Shown: positions 7,557 through 16,261 of the stretch, in pieces
Layout: every line of letters begins with the position of its first letter
How positions within the stretch are numbered: the first letter of the stretch is position 1
NCBI RefSeq assembly: GCF_003719305.1
Contig: NZ_RARC01000015.1
Span: 62,001-126,000, forward strand
Reading direction: 5' to 3'
DNA length: 64,000 nt
DNA from: Mycolicibacterium stellerae
GTDB lineage: Bacteria; Actinomycetota; Actinomycetes; Mycobacteriales; Mycobacteriaceae
Notes under the pieces: generated by a model
Told to the model about the DNA's origin: nothing
The model's database searches: none
The model's input: only the letters and a program-made list of their open reading frames with translations
Translations under genes and position numbers: made by a program

Positions 7557-9248
7557 ATGACTTCTGTAACCGAGCCGCACACGGTCCGCGCCCCGCGCGG
7601 TACGACCATTTCCTGCAAGGGGTGGCAGCAGGAAGCGGCGCTGCGCATGCTGATGAACAACCTCGATCCCGAGGTCGCCGAACACCCCGAGGATCTCGTC
7701 GTCTACGGCGGCACCGGCCGCGCCGCCCGCAACTGGCCGGCGTTCGACGCGATCGTGCGCACGCTGCGCGACCTCGAGGACGACGAGACCCTGCTGATCC
7801 AGTCCGGAAAGCCGGTCGGCGTCTTTCGCACCCACGTCTGGTCGCCGCGCGTTCTGCTGGCCAACTCCAATCTCGTTGGAGATTGGGCGAACTGGGAGAA
7901 GTTCCGCGAGCTGGAGGCCGCCGGGCTGACGATGTACGGGCAGATGACCGCGGGCTCATGGATCTACATCGGCACGCAGGGAATCCTGCAGGGCACCTAC
8001 GAAACCTTCGGCGCGGTCGCGAAGAAACTCGCGGCATCTGGCCGCTATGAGCACAGTGACGGAACACTGGCCGGGACGATCACGCTGACGGCGGGCGTCG
8101 GCGGCATGGGTGGCGCCCAGCCGCTCGCGGTGACCATGAACGAGGGGGTGGCGATCTGCGTTGACTGCGACGAGAGCCGCATCGACCGGCGCATCGAGCA
8201 TCGCTACCTCGACACCAAGGCCGCCGACATCGACGAGGCCCTCGCGTTGGCGGTCGAGGCGCGCGACGCCGGGCGGCCGCTGTCGATCGGCCTCGTCGGA
8301 AACGCCGCCGACGTCTTTCCCGAACTGCTCGACCGCGACGCGCCCATCGACATCGTCACCGACCAGACGTCGGCACACGATCCGTTGTCCTACCTGCCGA
8401 GCGGCATCCTGTTCGAGGACATGAAGAAGATGGCCGACAAGGACCCGGTGTACTTCACCGAGCAGGCGCGCGACTCGATGGCCAAACACGTGAAGGCGAT
8501 GGTCGGCTTCATGGACAAGGGCGCCGAGGTGTTCGACTACGGCAACTCGATCCGGGACGAGGCGCGCAAGGCCGGCTACGACAGGGCCTTCGATTTCCCC
8601 GGTTTCGTTCCCGCATACATCCGCCCCCAGTTCGAGGAGGGGCTCGGCCCGTTCCGGTGGGCAGCACTGTCGGGCGACCCGAAGGACATCGAGGCGACGG
8701 ACCGCGCGATTCTCGAACTCTTCCCCGACAACGCGCACCTGCGTCGCTGGATCACCATGGCCGAAGAACGGGTCGCCTACCAGGGCCTGCCCGCCCGGAT
8801 CTGTTGGCTCGGCTACGGCGAGCGGCATAGGGCGGGCCTGAAGTTCAACGAGATGGTCGCCTCCGGCGAGCTGTCGGCGCCGATCGTCATCGGCCGCGAC
8901 CACCTGGACTCCGGCTCGGTCGCCTCCCCGTATCGGGAGACAGAGGCGATGGCCGACGGCTCCGACGCCATCGCGGACTGGCCGCTGCTGAATGCCTTGG
9001 TGAACACGGCGTCCGGCGCTTCGTGGGTGTCGATCCACCACGGTGGCGGCGTCGGCATGGGCCGCTCCATCCACGCGGGCCAGGTATGTGTGGCCGATGG
9101 GACGGAGCTGGCGGCGCAGAAACTCGAACGCGTGCTCATCAACGATCCCGGCATGGGCGTCATCCGCCACGCCGACGCCGGCTATGAGCACGCCATCGCG
9201 GTCGCCGCCGAGCGCGGAGTTCGAATTCCCATGCAAGAGAACACATGA
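7557..9248 (+). CDS. hutU: Urocanate hydratase
   Basis: The 563-aa enzyme converts urocanate to 4-imidazolone-5-propionate, the second step of histidine breakdown. It opens with the family motif VRAPRGTTISCKGWQQEAALRML (read across two parts), then YGGTGRAARNW and GVGGMGGAQP for NAD binding. The reactive Cys is at about residue 416 (RICWLGYGER), followed by the conserved GRDHLDSGSVASPYRET and SIHHGGGVGMGRS blocks. Length matches the family. The ATG at 7557 is preferred because upstream residues in frame do not resemble urocanases. It is the first gene of the hut operon and overlaps the next gene by 4 bp (ATGA). Confidence 0.96.
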   Translation: MTSVTEPHTVRAPRGTTISCKGWQQEAALRMLMNNLDPEVAEHPEDLVVYGGTGRAARNWPAFDAIVRTLRDLEDDETLLIQSGKPVGVFRTHVWSPRVLLANSNLVGDWANWEKFRELEAAGLTMYGQMTAGSWIYIGTQGILQGTYETFGAVAKKLAASGRYEHSDGTLAGTITLTAGVGGMGGAQPLAVTMNEGVAICVDCDESRIDRRIEHRYLDTKAADIDEALALAVEARDAGRPLSIGLVGNAADVFPELLDRDAPIDIVTDQTSAHDPLSYLPSGILFEDMKKMADKDPVYFTEQARDSMAKHVKAMVGFMDKGAEVFDYGNSIRDEARKAGYDRAFDFPGFVPAYIRPQFEEGLGPFRWAALSGDPKDIEATDRAILELFPDNAHLRRWITMAEERVAYQGLPARICWLGYGERHRAGLKFNEMVASGELSAPIVIGRDHLDSGSVASPYRETEAMADGSDAIADWPLLNALVNTASGASWVSIHHGGGVGMGRSIHAGQVCVADGTELAAQKLERVLINDPGMGVIRHADAGYEHAIAVAAERGVRIPMQENT

Positions 9249-10471
9249 CGTCCTTTGACTCGCTGTGGGAGTCGATCCTCGACGTCGGTCGCGAACCGGC
9301 CACCGGCGGCTACCGCAGATTCGCATGGAGCAGCGCCGATCTCACGCTGCGCGAATGGTTCACCGCCGAAGCACAGGGTCGCGGCATGACCGTGGAGGAG
9401 GACCGAAACGGCAACATGTGGGCCTGGTGGATGCCCGCAGGCTGGAGCGGGGACCCAAGGGGCGCATTCGTCACCGGATCTCACCTCGACTCGGTGCCCG
9501 ACGGTGGCGCGTTCGACGGGCCGCTCGGCGTGGTGTCGGCGTTCCAGGCGGTCGATATCGTGCGGGCCCGCGGCGTCGCGCCGGTCATCCCCATCGCCGT
9601 AGTGGCCTTCACCGATGAGGAGGGTGCCCGGTTCGGCGTGGCCTGCGTGGGGTCGCAGCTGAGCACAGGGGCGCTGACGGCCGACCGCGCGCTGGCACTT
9701 CGCGACAACGACGGCACCACGCTGGCCGATGCGCTGCGCGACGCAGGCCGCCGTCCCGAACAGCTCGGTCCCGACGACACCCTCACCGATCGCGTCGGCG
9801 TGTACGTGGAGCTTCACGTGGAACAGGGTCGGGCACTGGCGGACCTGGGGCGTCCGTTGGCCGTCGCCTCGTCGATCTGGCCGCACGGCAGATGGCACCT
9901 CACCTTCGGCGGTGAAGCCAACCACGCCGGGACCACGCGACTGGTGGACCGCCGTGACCCGATGCTGCCGTTCGCCTCCGCTGTGCACGCCGCGCGCATC
10001 GAAGCCGCCCGCCACGCCAGCGTGGCGACCTTCGGGAAGGTCAGGGTCAGCCCGAACGGCGCGAACGCCATTCCGTCCCGCGTCGACGCGTGGCTGGACG
10101 CCCGCGCCGCCGACGAGGCCACCCTGGCCGCCGTCGTCGAGGCGATCCGGCACGCGGCAGCGCAGTATGCCTCCGACGGCCACGTCAGCCTGGACTTCGA
10201 TGCCGAGTCGATCACCCCGATTGTCGAGTTCCCCGATGCGCCGCGTCTGCGGCTGCAGGCGGCGCTGTCGCGGTTCGGCGAGGTCCCCGTGTTACCGACT
10301 GCCGCCGGCCACGACGCCGGGATTCTTTCGGCGAAGGTGCCGACGGCAATGCTGTTCGTGCGCAACCCCACCGGGGTGTCCCATTCCCCCGAGGAGTACG
10401 CGGAGATCGCGGATTGCCGTACCGGCGCGGAAGCGCTGGCGGATGTGATGGCCGATTGGGTGTCGCGGTGA
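9245..10471 (+). CDS. M20-family amidohydrolase in the hut operon, candidate N-formylglutamate amidohydrolase
   Basis: The 408-aa protein belongs to the allantoate amidohydrolase/N-carbamoyl-amino-acid hydrolase group of M20 metallopeptidases. Metal ligands are visible in TGSHLDSVPDGGAFDGPLG and in AFTDEEGARFG; ELHVEQGRAL and the late AAGHDAGILSAKVPTAMLFVR block follow. By family name it would be called an allantoate amidohydrolase. No purine catabolism gene is nearby, whereas it is locked by 4-bp overlaps between hutU and hutF. HutF makes N-formylglutamate and no HutG is present, so I infer that this enzyme removes the formyl group to give glutamate. Confidence 0.85.
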   Translation: MTSFDSLWESILDVGREPATGGYRRFAWSSADLTLREWFTAEAQGRGMTVEEDRNGNMWAWWMPAGWSGDPRGAFVTGSHLDSVPDGGAFDGPLGVVSAFQAVDIVRARGVAPVIPIAVVAFTDEEGARFGVACVGSQLSTGALTADRALALRDNDGTTLADALRDAGRRPEQLGPDDTLTDRVGVYVELHVEQGRALADLGRPLAVASSIWPHGRWHLTFGGEANHAGTTRLVDRRDPMLPFASAVHAARIEAARHASVATFGKVRVSPNGANAIPSRVDAWLDARAADEATLAAVVEAIRHAAAQYASDGHVSLDFDAESITPIVEFPDAPRLRLQAALSRFGEVPVLPTAAGHDAGILSAKVPTAMLFVRNPTGVSHSPEEYAEIADCRTGAEALADVMADWVSR

Positions 10472-11808
10472 CCGACGAGACATTCTGGTGTGAGAACGCG
10501 TGGCTGGACGGCGAGGTCGTGCAGTCCGTTGCGGTCAGCGTTAGCGACGGAAGGATCACCGCGATCGAGACCGGTGCCCCGCCGGTGGCGTCGCGACTGC
10601 TGAACGGCCTTGTCATCCCTGGACTGGCCAACGCGCACTCGCACGCCTTCCACCGGGCACTGCGGTCGCGGACCCAGCGCGATCGCGGCAGCTTCTGGAC
10701 GTGGCGAAAGCTGATGTACCAAACGGCGGGACAGCTGACGCCGGAGCGCTACCGAGTCCTTGCGACGGCCGTCTACGCCGAGATGGCGCTGGCGGGAATC
10801 ACCGCGGTCGGCGAATTCCACTACCTGCACCACGATGTCGGCGGCAGGCGCTACGCAGATCCGAATGAGATGGGCAAGGCACTCGTCGCAGCGGCGTCGG
10901 ACGCGGGTGTGCGCCTGACGTTGTTGGACACCTGCTATCTGCGCTCCGGACTCGACGGCGCACCGTTGGCCGAGGGACCGCAACAGCGGTTCGGCGACGG
11001 CACCGCCACCGGATGGGCCGAGCGGGTGGACGGGTTGAGACGCGATGTCGAATCAGAGGCGCAGGTGATCGTCGGCGCCGCAATACATTCCGTACGGGCT
11101 GTGCCGCCGTCCGAAATGGGGATCGTGGCGGCGTGGGCAGACACCCATGACGCACCGCTGCACGTGCATTCCTCTGAGCAGACGGCCGAGGTCGACGAGT
11201 GCGTGGCGGTGCACAACTGCACCCCGACCGCACTCCTGCGCGACAACGGAGTCCTCGGGCGGCGTACCACCGCGGTGCACGCCACCCACCTGACCGACGA
11301 GGACATCGCGGACATGGACCGCACGGCGACCGGTGTCTGCTTCTGCCCGACGACCGAACGTGACCTCGGCGACGGCATCGGACCCGCGACCGCGTTGCTG
11401 GCAGGGCGGGGGTTGTTCAGCCTCGGTTCCGACAGCCACGCGGTGATCGACCTGTTCGAGGAGGCGCGCGCCGTCGAACTCGACGAGCGCCTGGCCCGCC
11501 GCGAGCGCGGAATCATCTCTGCGGCAACGCTGCTGGACGCCGCCACCGCCGCCGGCCAACACGCCCTTGGCTGGCCGGACGCGGGCGCCCTGCGGGTCGG
11601 TGGGCATGCCGACCTTGTCGCGGTCGACACCCGGTCCATCCGTACCGCGGGTGGCGGAGCCACCGCGGAGAACATCGTCTTCGCCGCGTCGGCGGCTGAC
11701 GTCACCGACGTGATCGTCGACGGCCGACACGTGGTGACCGAGGGGCGACACGTCGGGCTTCCCGATGTCGGTGACGCTCTTGTCCGGGCGATCGGGTGTC
11801 AGCTTTGA
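10468..11808 (+). CDS. hutF: Formimidoylglutamate deiminase
   Basis: The 446-aa amidohydrolase-superfamily protein has the metal motif NAHSHAFHRALR near residue 50 with the HutF-specific FWTWR that follows. Later blocks are LHVHSSEQTAEV, AVHATHLTDEDI, CFCPTTERDLGDGI and SLGSDSHAVIDLFEEAR. HutF hydrolyses N-formimidoylglutamate to N-formylglutamate and ammonia. The GTG at 10468 overlaps the upstream TGA (GTGA); longer reading in the same frame is antisense-like and is rejected. Its presence shows the five-step route that releases two ammonia molecules and formate rather than formamide. Confidence 0.95.
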   Translation: MTDETFWCENAWLDGEVVQSVAVSVSDGRITAIETGAPPVASRLLNGLVIPGLANAHSHAFHRALRSRTQRDRGSFWTWRKLMYQTAGQLTPERYRVLATAVYAEMALAGITAVGEFHYLHHDVGGRRYADPNEMGKALVAAASDAGVRLTLLDTCYLRSGLDGAPLAEGPQQRFGDGTATGWAERVDGLRRDVESEAQVIVGAAIHSVRAVPPSEMGIVAAWADTHDAPLHVHSSEQTAEVDECVAVHNCTPTALLRDNGVLGRRTTAVHATHLTDEDIADMDRTATGVCFCPTTERDLGDGIGPATALLAGRGLFSLGSDSHAVIDLFEEARAVELDERLARRERGIISAATLLDAATAAGQHALGWPDAGALRVGGHADLVAVDTRSIRTAGGGATAENIVFAASAADVTDVIVDGRHVVTEGRHVGLPDVGDALVRAIGCQL

Positions 11809-12992
11809 CCGTTCTCTACGACAACATCGGCGAGCTGGTGACCAACGACCAGACGCAGGGCGACGGTTCGCTCCTCGGTGTGCTCGACGACGCCGCCATG
11901 GTCGTCGACGGCGACCGTATCGCCTGGATCGGACCGGCAGGCCGGGCACCTGCCGCAGAACGCCGGGTGGACTGCGGAAACCGAAGCGTGATACCGGGAT
12001 TCGTCGACAGCCACGCCCACCTCGTCTTCGCAGGGGACAGGTCGGCCGAGTTCGCCGCGCGGATGAGCGGCGTGGCATACGACGGCGGCGGCATCGCGAC
12101 AACGGTTTCGGCGACCCGCGCCGCGGACGACGGCGAGCTGTCGGCCAACCTCGCCCGGCTGACCGGCGAGCTCTTGGCCGGTGGCGTAACCACTTTCGAG
12201 ACCAAGAGCGGATACGGCCTGACCGTCGCCGACGAACTGCGGTCGCTGGAGATCGCCGGACGCGCCACCGCGGAGACCACCTTCCTCGGTGCCCACGTCG
12301 TTCCCACCGAATACCGTGACCGCCGCGACGACTACGTCAGCCTCGTCGCGGGGGACATGCTGGCGGCGTGCGCGCCACGGGCCAGGTGGATCGACGTGTT
12401 CTGCGATCGCGGCGCCTTCGACGTGGACGAGGCGAGGACGATCCTGCAGGCGGGCGCCGACGCCGGTCTCGGTCTGCGCATGCACGCCAGCCAGCTCGCT
12501 GCCGGACGGGGCATCAAACTCGCCGTCGAGTTGGCCGCGGCGTCGGTGGACCACTGCACCTATGCCGACGACAGCGACCTCGAGGCGCTCGCCGCGGGCA
12601 CCACCGTCGCCACCCTGCTTCCCGGCGCCGAATTCTGCACCCGTGCACCGTGGCCCGACGGCAGGCGCTTCCTTGACGCGGGCGTGACGATCGCACTGGC
12701 GACGGACTGCAATCCCGGCACGTCGTTCACCACCAGCCTGCCGTTTTGCATCGCGTTGGCGGTCCGCGATATGCATTTGACGCCCGCAGAGGCATTGAGG
12801 GCGGCCACCGCGGGCGGAGCGGCAGCCCTGCGGCGCGACGACATCGGAGCGCTCGCACCTGGCATGCGGGCAGACTTCGTCCGGCTCGATGCACCCTCCT
12901 ACATTCACCTCGCCTACCGGCCCGGCGTGCCCATCGTCCACGACGTGGTGCGGTCGGGCGCTTCAACGCAACGAAAGCAGATCGAATCGTGA
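11796..12992 (+). CDS. hutI: Imidazolonepropionase
   Basis: The 398-aa enzyme hydrolyses 4-imidazolone-5-propionate to N-formimidoylglutamate. The metal-binding DSHAHLVFAGDR lies near residue 70, the substrate-loop FETKSGYGLT near 130, GAHVVPTEYR near 165, the third His in LRMHASQLAAGRG, and ALATDCNPGTS carries the metal Asp. The start is GTG 11796, overlapping hutF by 13 bp; TTG 11805 is an alternative. Order within the operon is not the order of the pathway. Confidence 0.95.
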   Translation: MSALTVLYDNIGELVTNDQTQGDGSLLGVLDDAAMVVDGDRIAWIGPAGRAPAAERRVDCGNRSVIPGFVDSHAHLVFAGDRSAEFAARMSGVAYDGGGIATTVSATRAADDGELSANLARLTGELLAGGVTTFETKSGYGLTVADELRSLEIAGRATAETTFLGAHVVPTEYRDRRDDYVSLVAGDMLAACAPRARWIDVFCDRGAFDVDEARTILQAGADAGLGLRMHASQLAAGRGIKLAVELAAASVDHCTYADDSDLEALAAGTTVATLLPGAEFCTRAPWPDGRRFLDAGVTIALATDCNPGTSFTTSLPFCIALAVRDMHLTPAEALRAATAGGAAALRRDDIGALAPGMRADFVRLDAPSYIHLAYRPGVPIVHDVVRSGASTQRKQIES

Positions 12993-14536
12993 TGAATGAG
13001 TCCAAAGTCGTTGTCGGGGTTGGCCCGGTCACCTTCGCCGATGTCGTCGCCGTCGCACGCCATGACGCTCGGGTGAGCATTTCCCCCGATGCGCTCGACG
13101 CAGTCGCGGCCAGCCGTGTCCACATCGAGGCGCTCGCTGAACAGCCGACTCCCGTCTACGGGGTGTCCACCGGGTTCGGCGCGCTGGCCAGCCGCCACAT
13201 ACCGCACGAATCACGAACGCAGTTGCAGCGCAGCCTTATTCGGTCACACGCCGCGGGCACAGGTGCCGAGGTCGAGCGCGAGGTGATCCGCGCGATGATG
13301 CTGCTGCGGTTGTCGACCCTGACGACGGGCAGGACCGGGGTCCGTACAGAGACGGCGCAGGCCTACGCGGATCTCCTGTCCGCCGGGTTGACGCCGGTCG
13401 TGTACGAGTACGGCAGCCTCGGCTGCTCCGGCGACCTCGCACCGTTGGCGCACGTTGCACTCGCGGTGATGGGCGAGGGTCACGTCCGCTCCTCCGACGG
13501 TGCACTGAAGCCGTCGGCAGAGGCGATGGCCGAGCATGGGCTCACACCGGTGACCTTCGCCGAAAAGGAAGGGCTTGCGCTGATCAACGGCACCGACGGA
13601 ATGCTCGGCCAGCTGGTGCTCGGGCTCACCGACCTGCACAACCTCTTCCGGCTCGCCGACATCGCGGCGGCGATGAGCGTCGAGGGTCTGCTCGGCACCG
13701 ACCGCGTCTTCGCCGACGATCTGCAACGGCTGCGCCCACACCCGGGCCAGGCAGTGTCGGCGGCGAACATCAACCGCATGCTCGCGGGTTCGGCGATCGT
13801 CGCCAGCCACCGCGGGGACGACTGCACGCGGGTGCAGGACGCGTACTCCCTGCGCTGCGCACCTCAAGTCGCAGGCGCCGCGCGGGACACCGCCGACCAC
13901 GCGCGTGCGGTCGCCGAACGCGAATTGGCAAGCGTCGTCGACAATCCCGTGATCACGCTGGACGGACGTGTCGAGTCGAACGGCAACTTCCATGGTGCCC
14001 CGGTGGCCTACGTGCTCGATTTCCTTTCCATCGTGGTTGCCGACCTGGCCAGCATCAGCGAACGCCGGACCGACCGGTTCCTGGACGCCGCGCGCAGCCA
14101 CGGCCTCAACCCGTTCCTTGCCGACGATCCCGGCGTCGACAGCGGCCACATGATCACGCAGTACACCCAGGCCGCGATCGTGTCCGAACTCAAACGGTTG
14201 GCCGCCCCCGCGAGCGTGGACTCGATCCCGTCGTCGGCGATGCAGGAAGACCACGTGTCGATGGGCTGGTCGGCAGCACGCAAGCTGCGCAGGGGCATCG
14301 ACGGACTGACGCAGGTGCTCGCGATCGAGGTGCTCAACGCCGCCCGCGGCATCGAACTCCGCCAACCGCTGACACCGGCACCTGCAACCGCGGCGGTCAT
14401 CGCGGCGCTGCGGCGACATGTTGCCGGGCCGGGCCCAGACCGCTATCTGGCACCCGAGATCGGCGCCGCCGTCGAGCTTGCCCGGACAGGGGCGTTGGTC
14501 GAGGCCGCGGAGGGCTCGGTGGGTCGACTGTCCTGA
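12992..14536 (+). CDS. hutH: Histidine ammonia-lyase
   Basis: The 514-aa enzyme deaminates histidine to urocanate, the first step of the pathway. Family landmarks are YGVSTGFGALA near residue 55, the MIO-forming loop at 145-147 within GSLGCSGDLAPLAH, NGTDGMLG, QDAYSLRCAPQVAG, ESNGNFHGAPVAY and SMQEDHVSMGWSA. The self-cyclising triad reads Cys-Ser-Gly rather than the usual Ala-Ser-Gly. The ATG at 12992 shares one base with the hutI stop (TGATG). The same frame is open upstream, but the residues there are antisense noise. It is the last gene of the operon. Confidence 0.95.
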   Translation: MNESKVVVGVGPVTFADVVAVARHDARVSISPDALDAVAASRVHIEALAEQPTPVYGVSTGFGALASRHIPHESRTQLQRSLIRSHAAGTGAEVEREVIRAMMLLRLSTLTTGRTGVRTETAQAYADLLSAGLTPVVYEYGSLGCSGDLAPLAHVALAVMGEGHVRSSDGALKPSAEAMAEHGLTPVTFAEKEGLALINGTDGMLGQLVLGLTDLHNLFRLADIAAAMSVEGLLGTDRVFADDLQRLRPHPGQAVSAANINRMLAGSAIVASHRGDDCTRVQDAYSLRCAPQVAGAARDTADHARAVAERELASVVDNPVITLDGRVESNGNFHGAPVAYVLDFLSIVVADLASISERRTDRFLDAARSHGLNPFLADDPGVDSGHMITQYTQAAIVSELKRLAAPASVDSIPSSAMQEDHVSMGWSAARKLRRGIDGLTQVLAIEVLNAARGIELRQPLTPAPATAAVIAALRRHVAGPGPDRYLAPEIGAAVELARTGALVEAAEGSVGRLS

Positions 14537-14562
14537 CTCAGCGCGCCGATGGTGTGCGAGTC

Positions 14563-14675
14563 ATGGGGCTTCGCGGTTTGGCAGGCAAGGTCGTCGTCGC
14601 GGGTGGCGCGACCGGAATAGGTGCGGCCACGAACCTCAGGTCATCAACATCGACGGCGGTACGGTTCTGCGATGA
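14563..14675 (+). pseudogene. Remnant of an SDR gene with most of the coding sequence deleted
   Basis: The first ~24 codons from ATG 14563 read MGLRGLAGKVVVAGGATGIGAAT, the exact N-terminus of a short-chain dehydrogenase with its TGxxxGIG-type cofactor loop. Only ~30 bases further on, in another frame, comes QVINIDGGTVLR followed by TGA at 14673-14675, the typical SDR C-terminus. About 200 internal codons are missing and the two ends are out of frame. The stop overlaps the ATG of the next gene (ATGA), so the ancestral operon junction survives. Confidence 0.75.
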
Positions 14676-15295
14676 CTGCTGCATCCCGCGAACGCGCCGA
14701 ACTGGTGAAAACGATGCGTGACGTCGGTCCCGACGCGCCGACGCTCTGTGGCGAATGGACCGTCCGTGACCTGGCGGCCCACCTGGTGATTCGCGAACGC
14801 CGTCCCGACGCAGCGGCGGGCATCATGATTCCCGCGCTCGCCGGTTACACCGCCCGCAAGCAGCAGCACCTCACCGACACCACGCAGTGGCCGGAGCTGC
14901 TGGACATGGTCGCGTCGGGCCCGCCGCTGTACTCACCGTTTAAGCTGCTCGATCCCCTGGTGAACACCACGGAGATGTTCATCCACCACGAAGACGTCCG
15001 CCGCGCGGCGCCGGGCTGGCAACCGCGAAACCTCGACGGCGACCTGGAGTCGGCGCTACGCAGGCAGGTGCGATTCGCGGTCCGGCTGTCTCTGGGCCGC
15101 GCCCCTGCAACCGTGACGCTGCGGGACTCAGACGGCGCGATGCTGGCATCGGTCGGCAAAGGCCCGCAGTGTGCGATCAAAGGGCCGGCGCCCGAACTTC
15201 TGCTTTTTCTGTCCGGCCGCGACGCGGTGCAGATCGAATTCTCCGGTGACGATGACACCGTTGAGCAGGTGCGAGAGGCCCGCCGGGCGCTGTAG
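14672..15295 (+). CDS. TIGR03085-type metal-binding protein (maleylpyruvate isomerase/DinB-like fold)
   Basis: The 207-aa protein shows the N-terminal four-helix pattern of mycothiol-dependent maleylpyruvate isomerase relatives: RAELVKTMRDVGPDAPTLCGEWTVRDLAAHLVIRER (helices with the first metal His) and NTTEMFIHHEDVRRA with the second and third His. Such proteins are thought to use mycothiol or a metal, but the substrate of this subgroup is unknown. ATG 14672 overlaps the stop of the decayed SDR gene, so the two were once translationally coupled. Confidence 0.82.
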   Translation: MTAASRERAELVKTMRDVGPDAPTLCGEWTVRDLAAHLVIRERRPDAAAGIMIPALAGYTARKQQHLTDTTQWPELLDMVASGPPLYSPFKLLDPLVNTTEMFIHHEDVRRAAPGWQPRNLDGDLESALRRQVRFAVRLSLGRAPATVTLRDSDGAMLASVGKGPQCAIKGPAPELLLFLSGRDAVQIEFSGDDDTVEQVREARRAL

Positions 15296-15370
15296 CTCAC
15301 GTTCGGCGATTGCGAACTACACAGCTGCGGTCGGTATCGTGGTCAGGTCATCTTGATCAGGAGCAACGCA

Positions 15371-16261
15371 GTGACCCTCAACACGATCGCACTCGAGCTG
15401 GTGCCTCCCAACGTGGAGCGCGGGCCGGAGTATGCGGTGGAAGAGGCGCGCAAGGTGGCAAGGATCTCCGCGGAGTCCGGCCTCGCAGGCCGGCTCAAGC
15501 ACGTGATGATCCCCGGGATGATCGAGGAGGACGACGACCGGCCCGTCCCGATGAAGCCGAAGCTCGACGTGCTCGAATACTGGTCGCTGATCCAGCCGGA
15601 GTTACCCGCGCTACGCGGGCTGTGCACGCAGGTCACGCCCTTCATGGACGAGGCGGCGCTTGGCGAGCGGCTGGCGTCGCTTCGTGCCGCCGGGTTCGAG
15701 GGCATCGTGTTCGTCGGGGTGCCCCGCACCATGAACGACGGCGAAGGGACCGGTGTCGCACCGACGGATGCACTGTCGATCTACCGCGAGGTGGTCGACA
15801 ACCGCGGTGCGATCCTGATCCCGACCCGGGAAGGCGAGCAGGGCCGGTTCGACTTCAAATGCAACCAGGGCGCCAACTACGGCATGACGCAGCTGTTGTA
15901 CTCCGACGCGATCGTGGGGTTCCTCACCGATTTCGCCGAGAACACCGACCATCGGCCCGAGATCCTGCTGTCCTTCGGCTTCGTGCCCAAGGTCGAAACC
16001 AGAGTCGGTCTGATCGACTGGCTGATTCAGGACCCCGGGAATGCGGCGGTCGCCAACGAGCAGGAGTTCGTCCGGTCTCTGGCGAGCCGCGATCCCGCCG
16101 ATAAGCGCCAGCTGATGGTGGACCTGTACAAGCGGGTCATCGACGGCGTCGCCGATCTGGGCTTCCCGCTGAGCATCCACTTCGAGGCGACATACGGGGT
16201 ATCCGGCGCCGCCTTCGAGACGTTCGCGGAGATGCTCGCCTACTGGAGTCCGGACCGCTAG
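15371..16261 (+). CDS. Mycobacterial methylenetetrahydrofolate reductase-like protein (Rv2172c type)
   Basis: The 296-aa protein opens MTLNTIALELVPPNVERG and contains HVMIPGMIEEDDDRPVPMKPKLDV, GVPRTMNDGEG, PTREGEQGRFDFKCNQGANYG and LSIHFEATYGVS. These agree with my memory of M. tuberculosis Rv2172c, a TIM-barrel protein reported to act as a non-canonical MTHFR. It would reduce 5,10-methylene-tetrahydrofolate for methionine synthesis. Start GTG 15371 follows AGGAG by 9 nt; the TTG at 15353 is unlikely. The stop overlaps the convergent GAP gene stop. Confidence 0.8.
   Translation: MTLNTIALELVPPNVERGPEYAVEEARKVARISAESGLAGRLKHVMIPGMIEEDDDRPVPMKPKLDVLEYWSLIQPELPALRGLCTQVTPFMDEAALGERLASLRAAGFEGIVFVGVPRTMNDGEGTGVAPTDALSIYREVVDNRGAILIPTREGEQGRFDFKCNQGANYGMTQLLYSDAIVGFLTDFAENTDHRPEILLSFGFVPKVETRVGLIDWLIQDPGNAAVANEQEFVRSLASRDPADKRQLMVDLYKRVIDGVADLGFPLSIHFEATYGVSGAAFETFAEMLAYWSPDR

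Noticed and set aside
7956..9326. 456-codon open frame antisense to hutU
   Set aside because: Shadow of hutU; no motifs.
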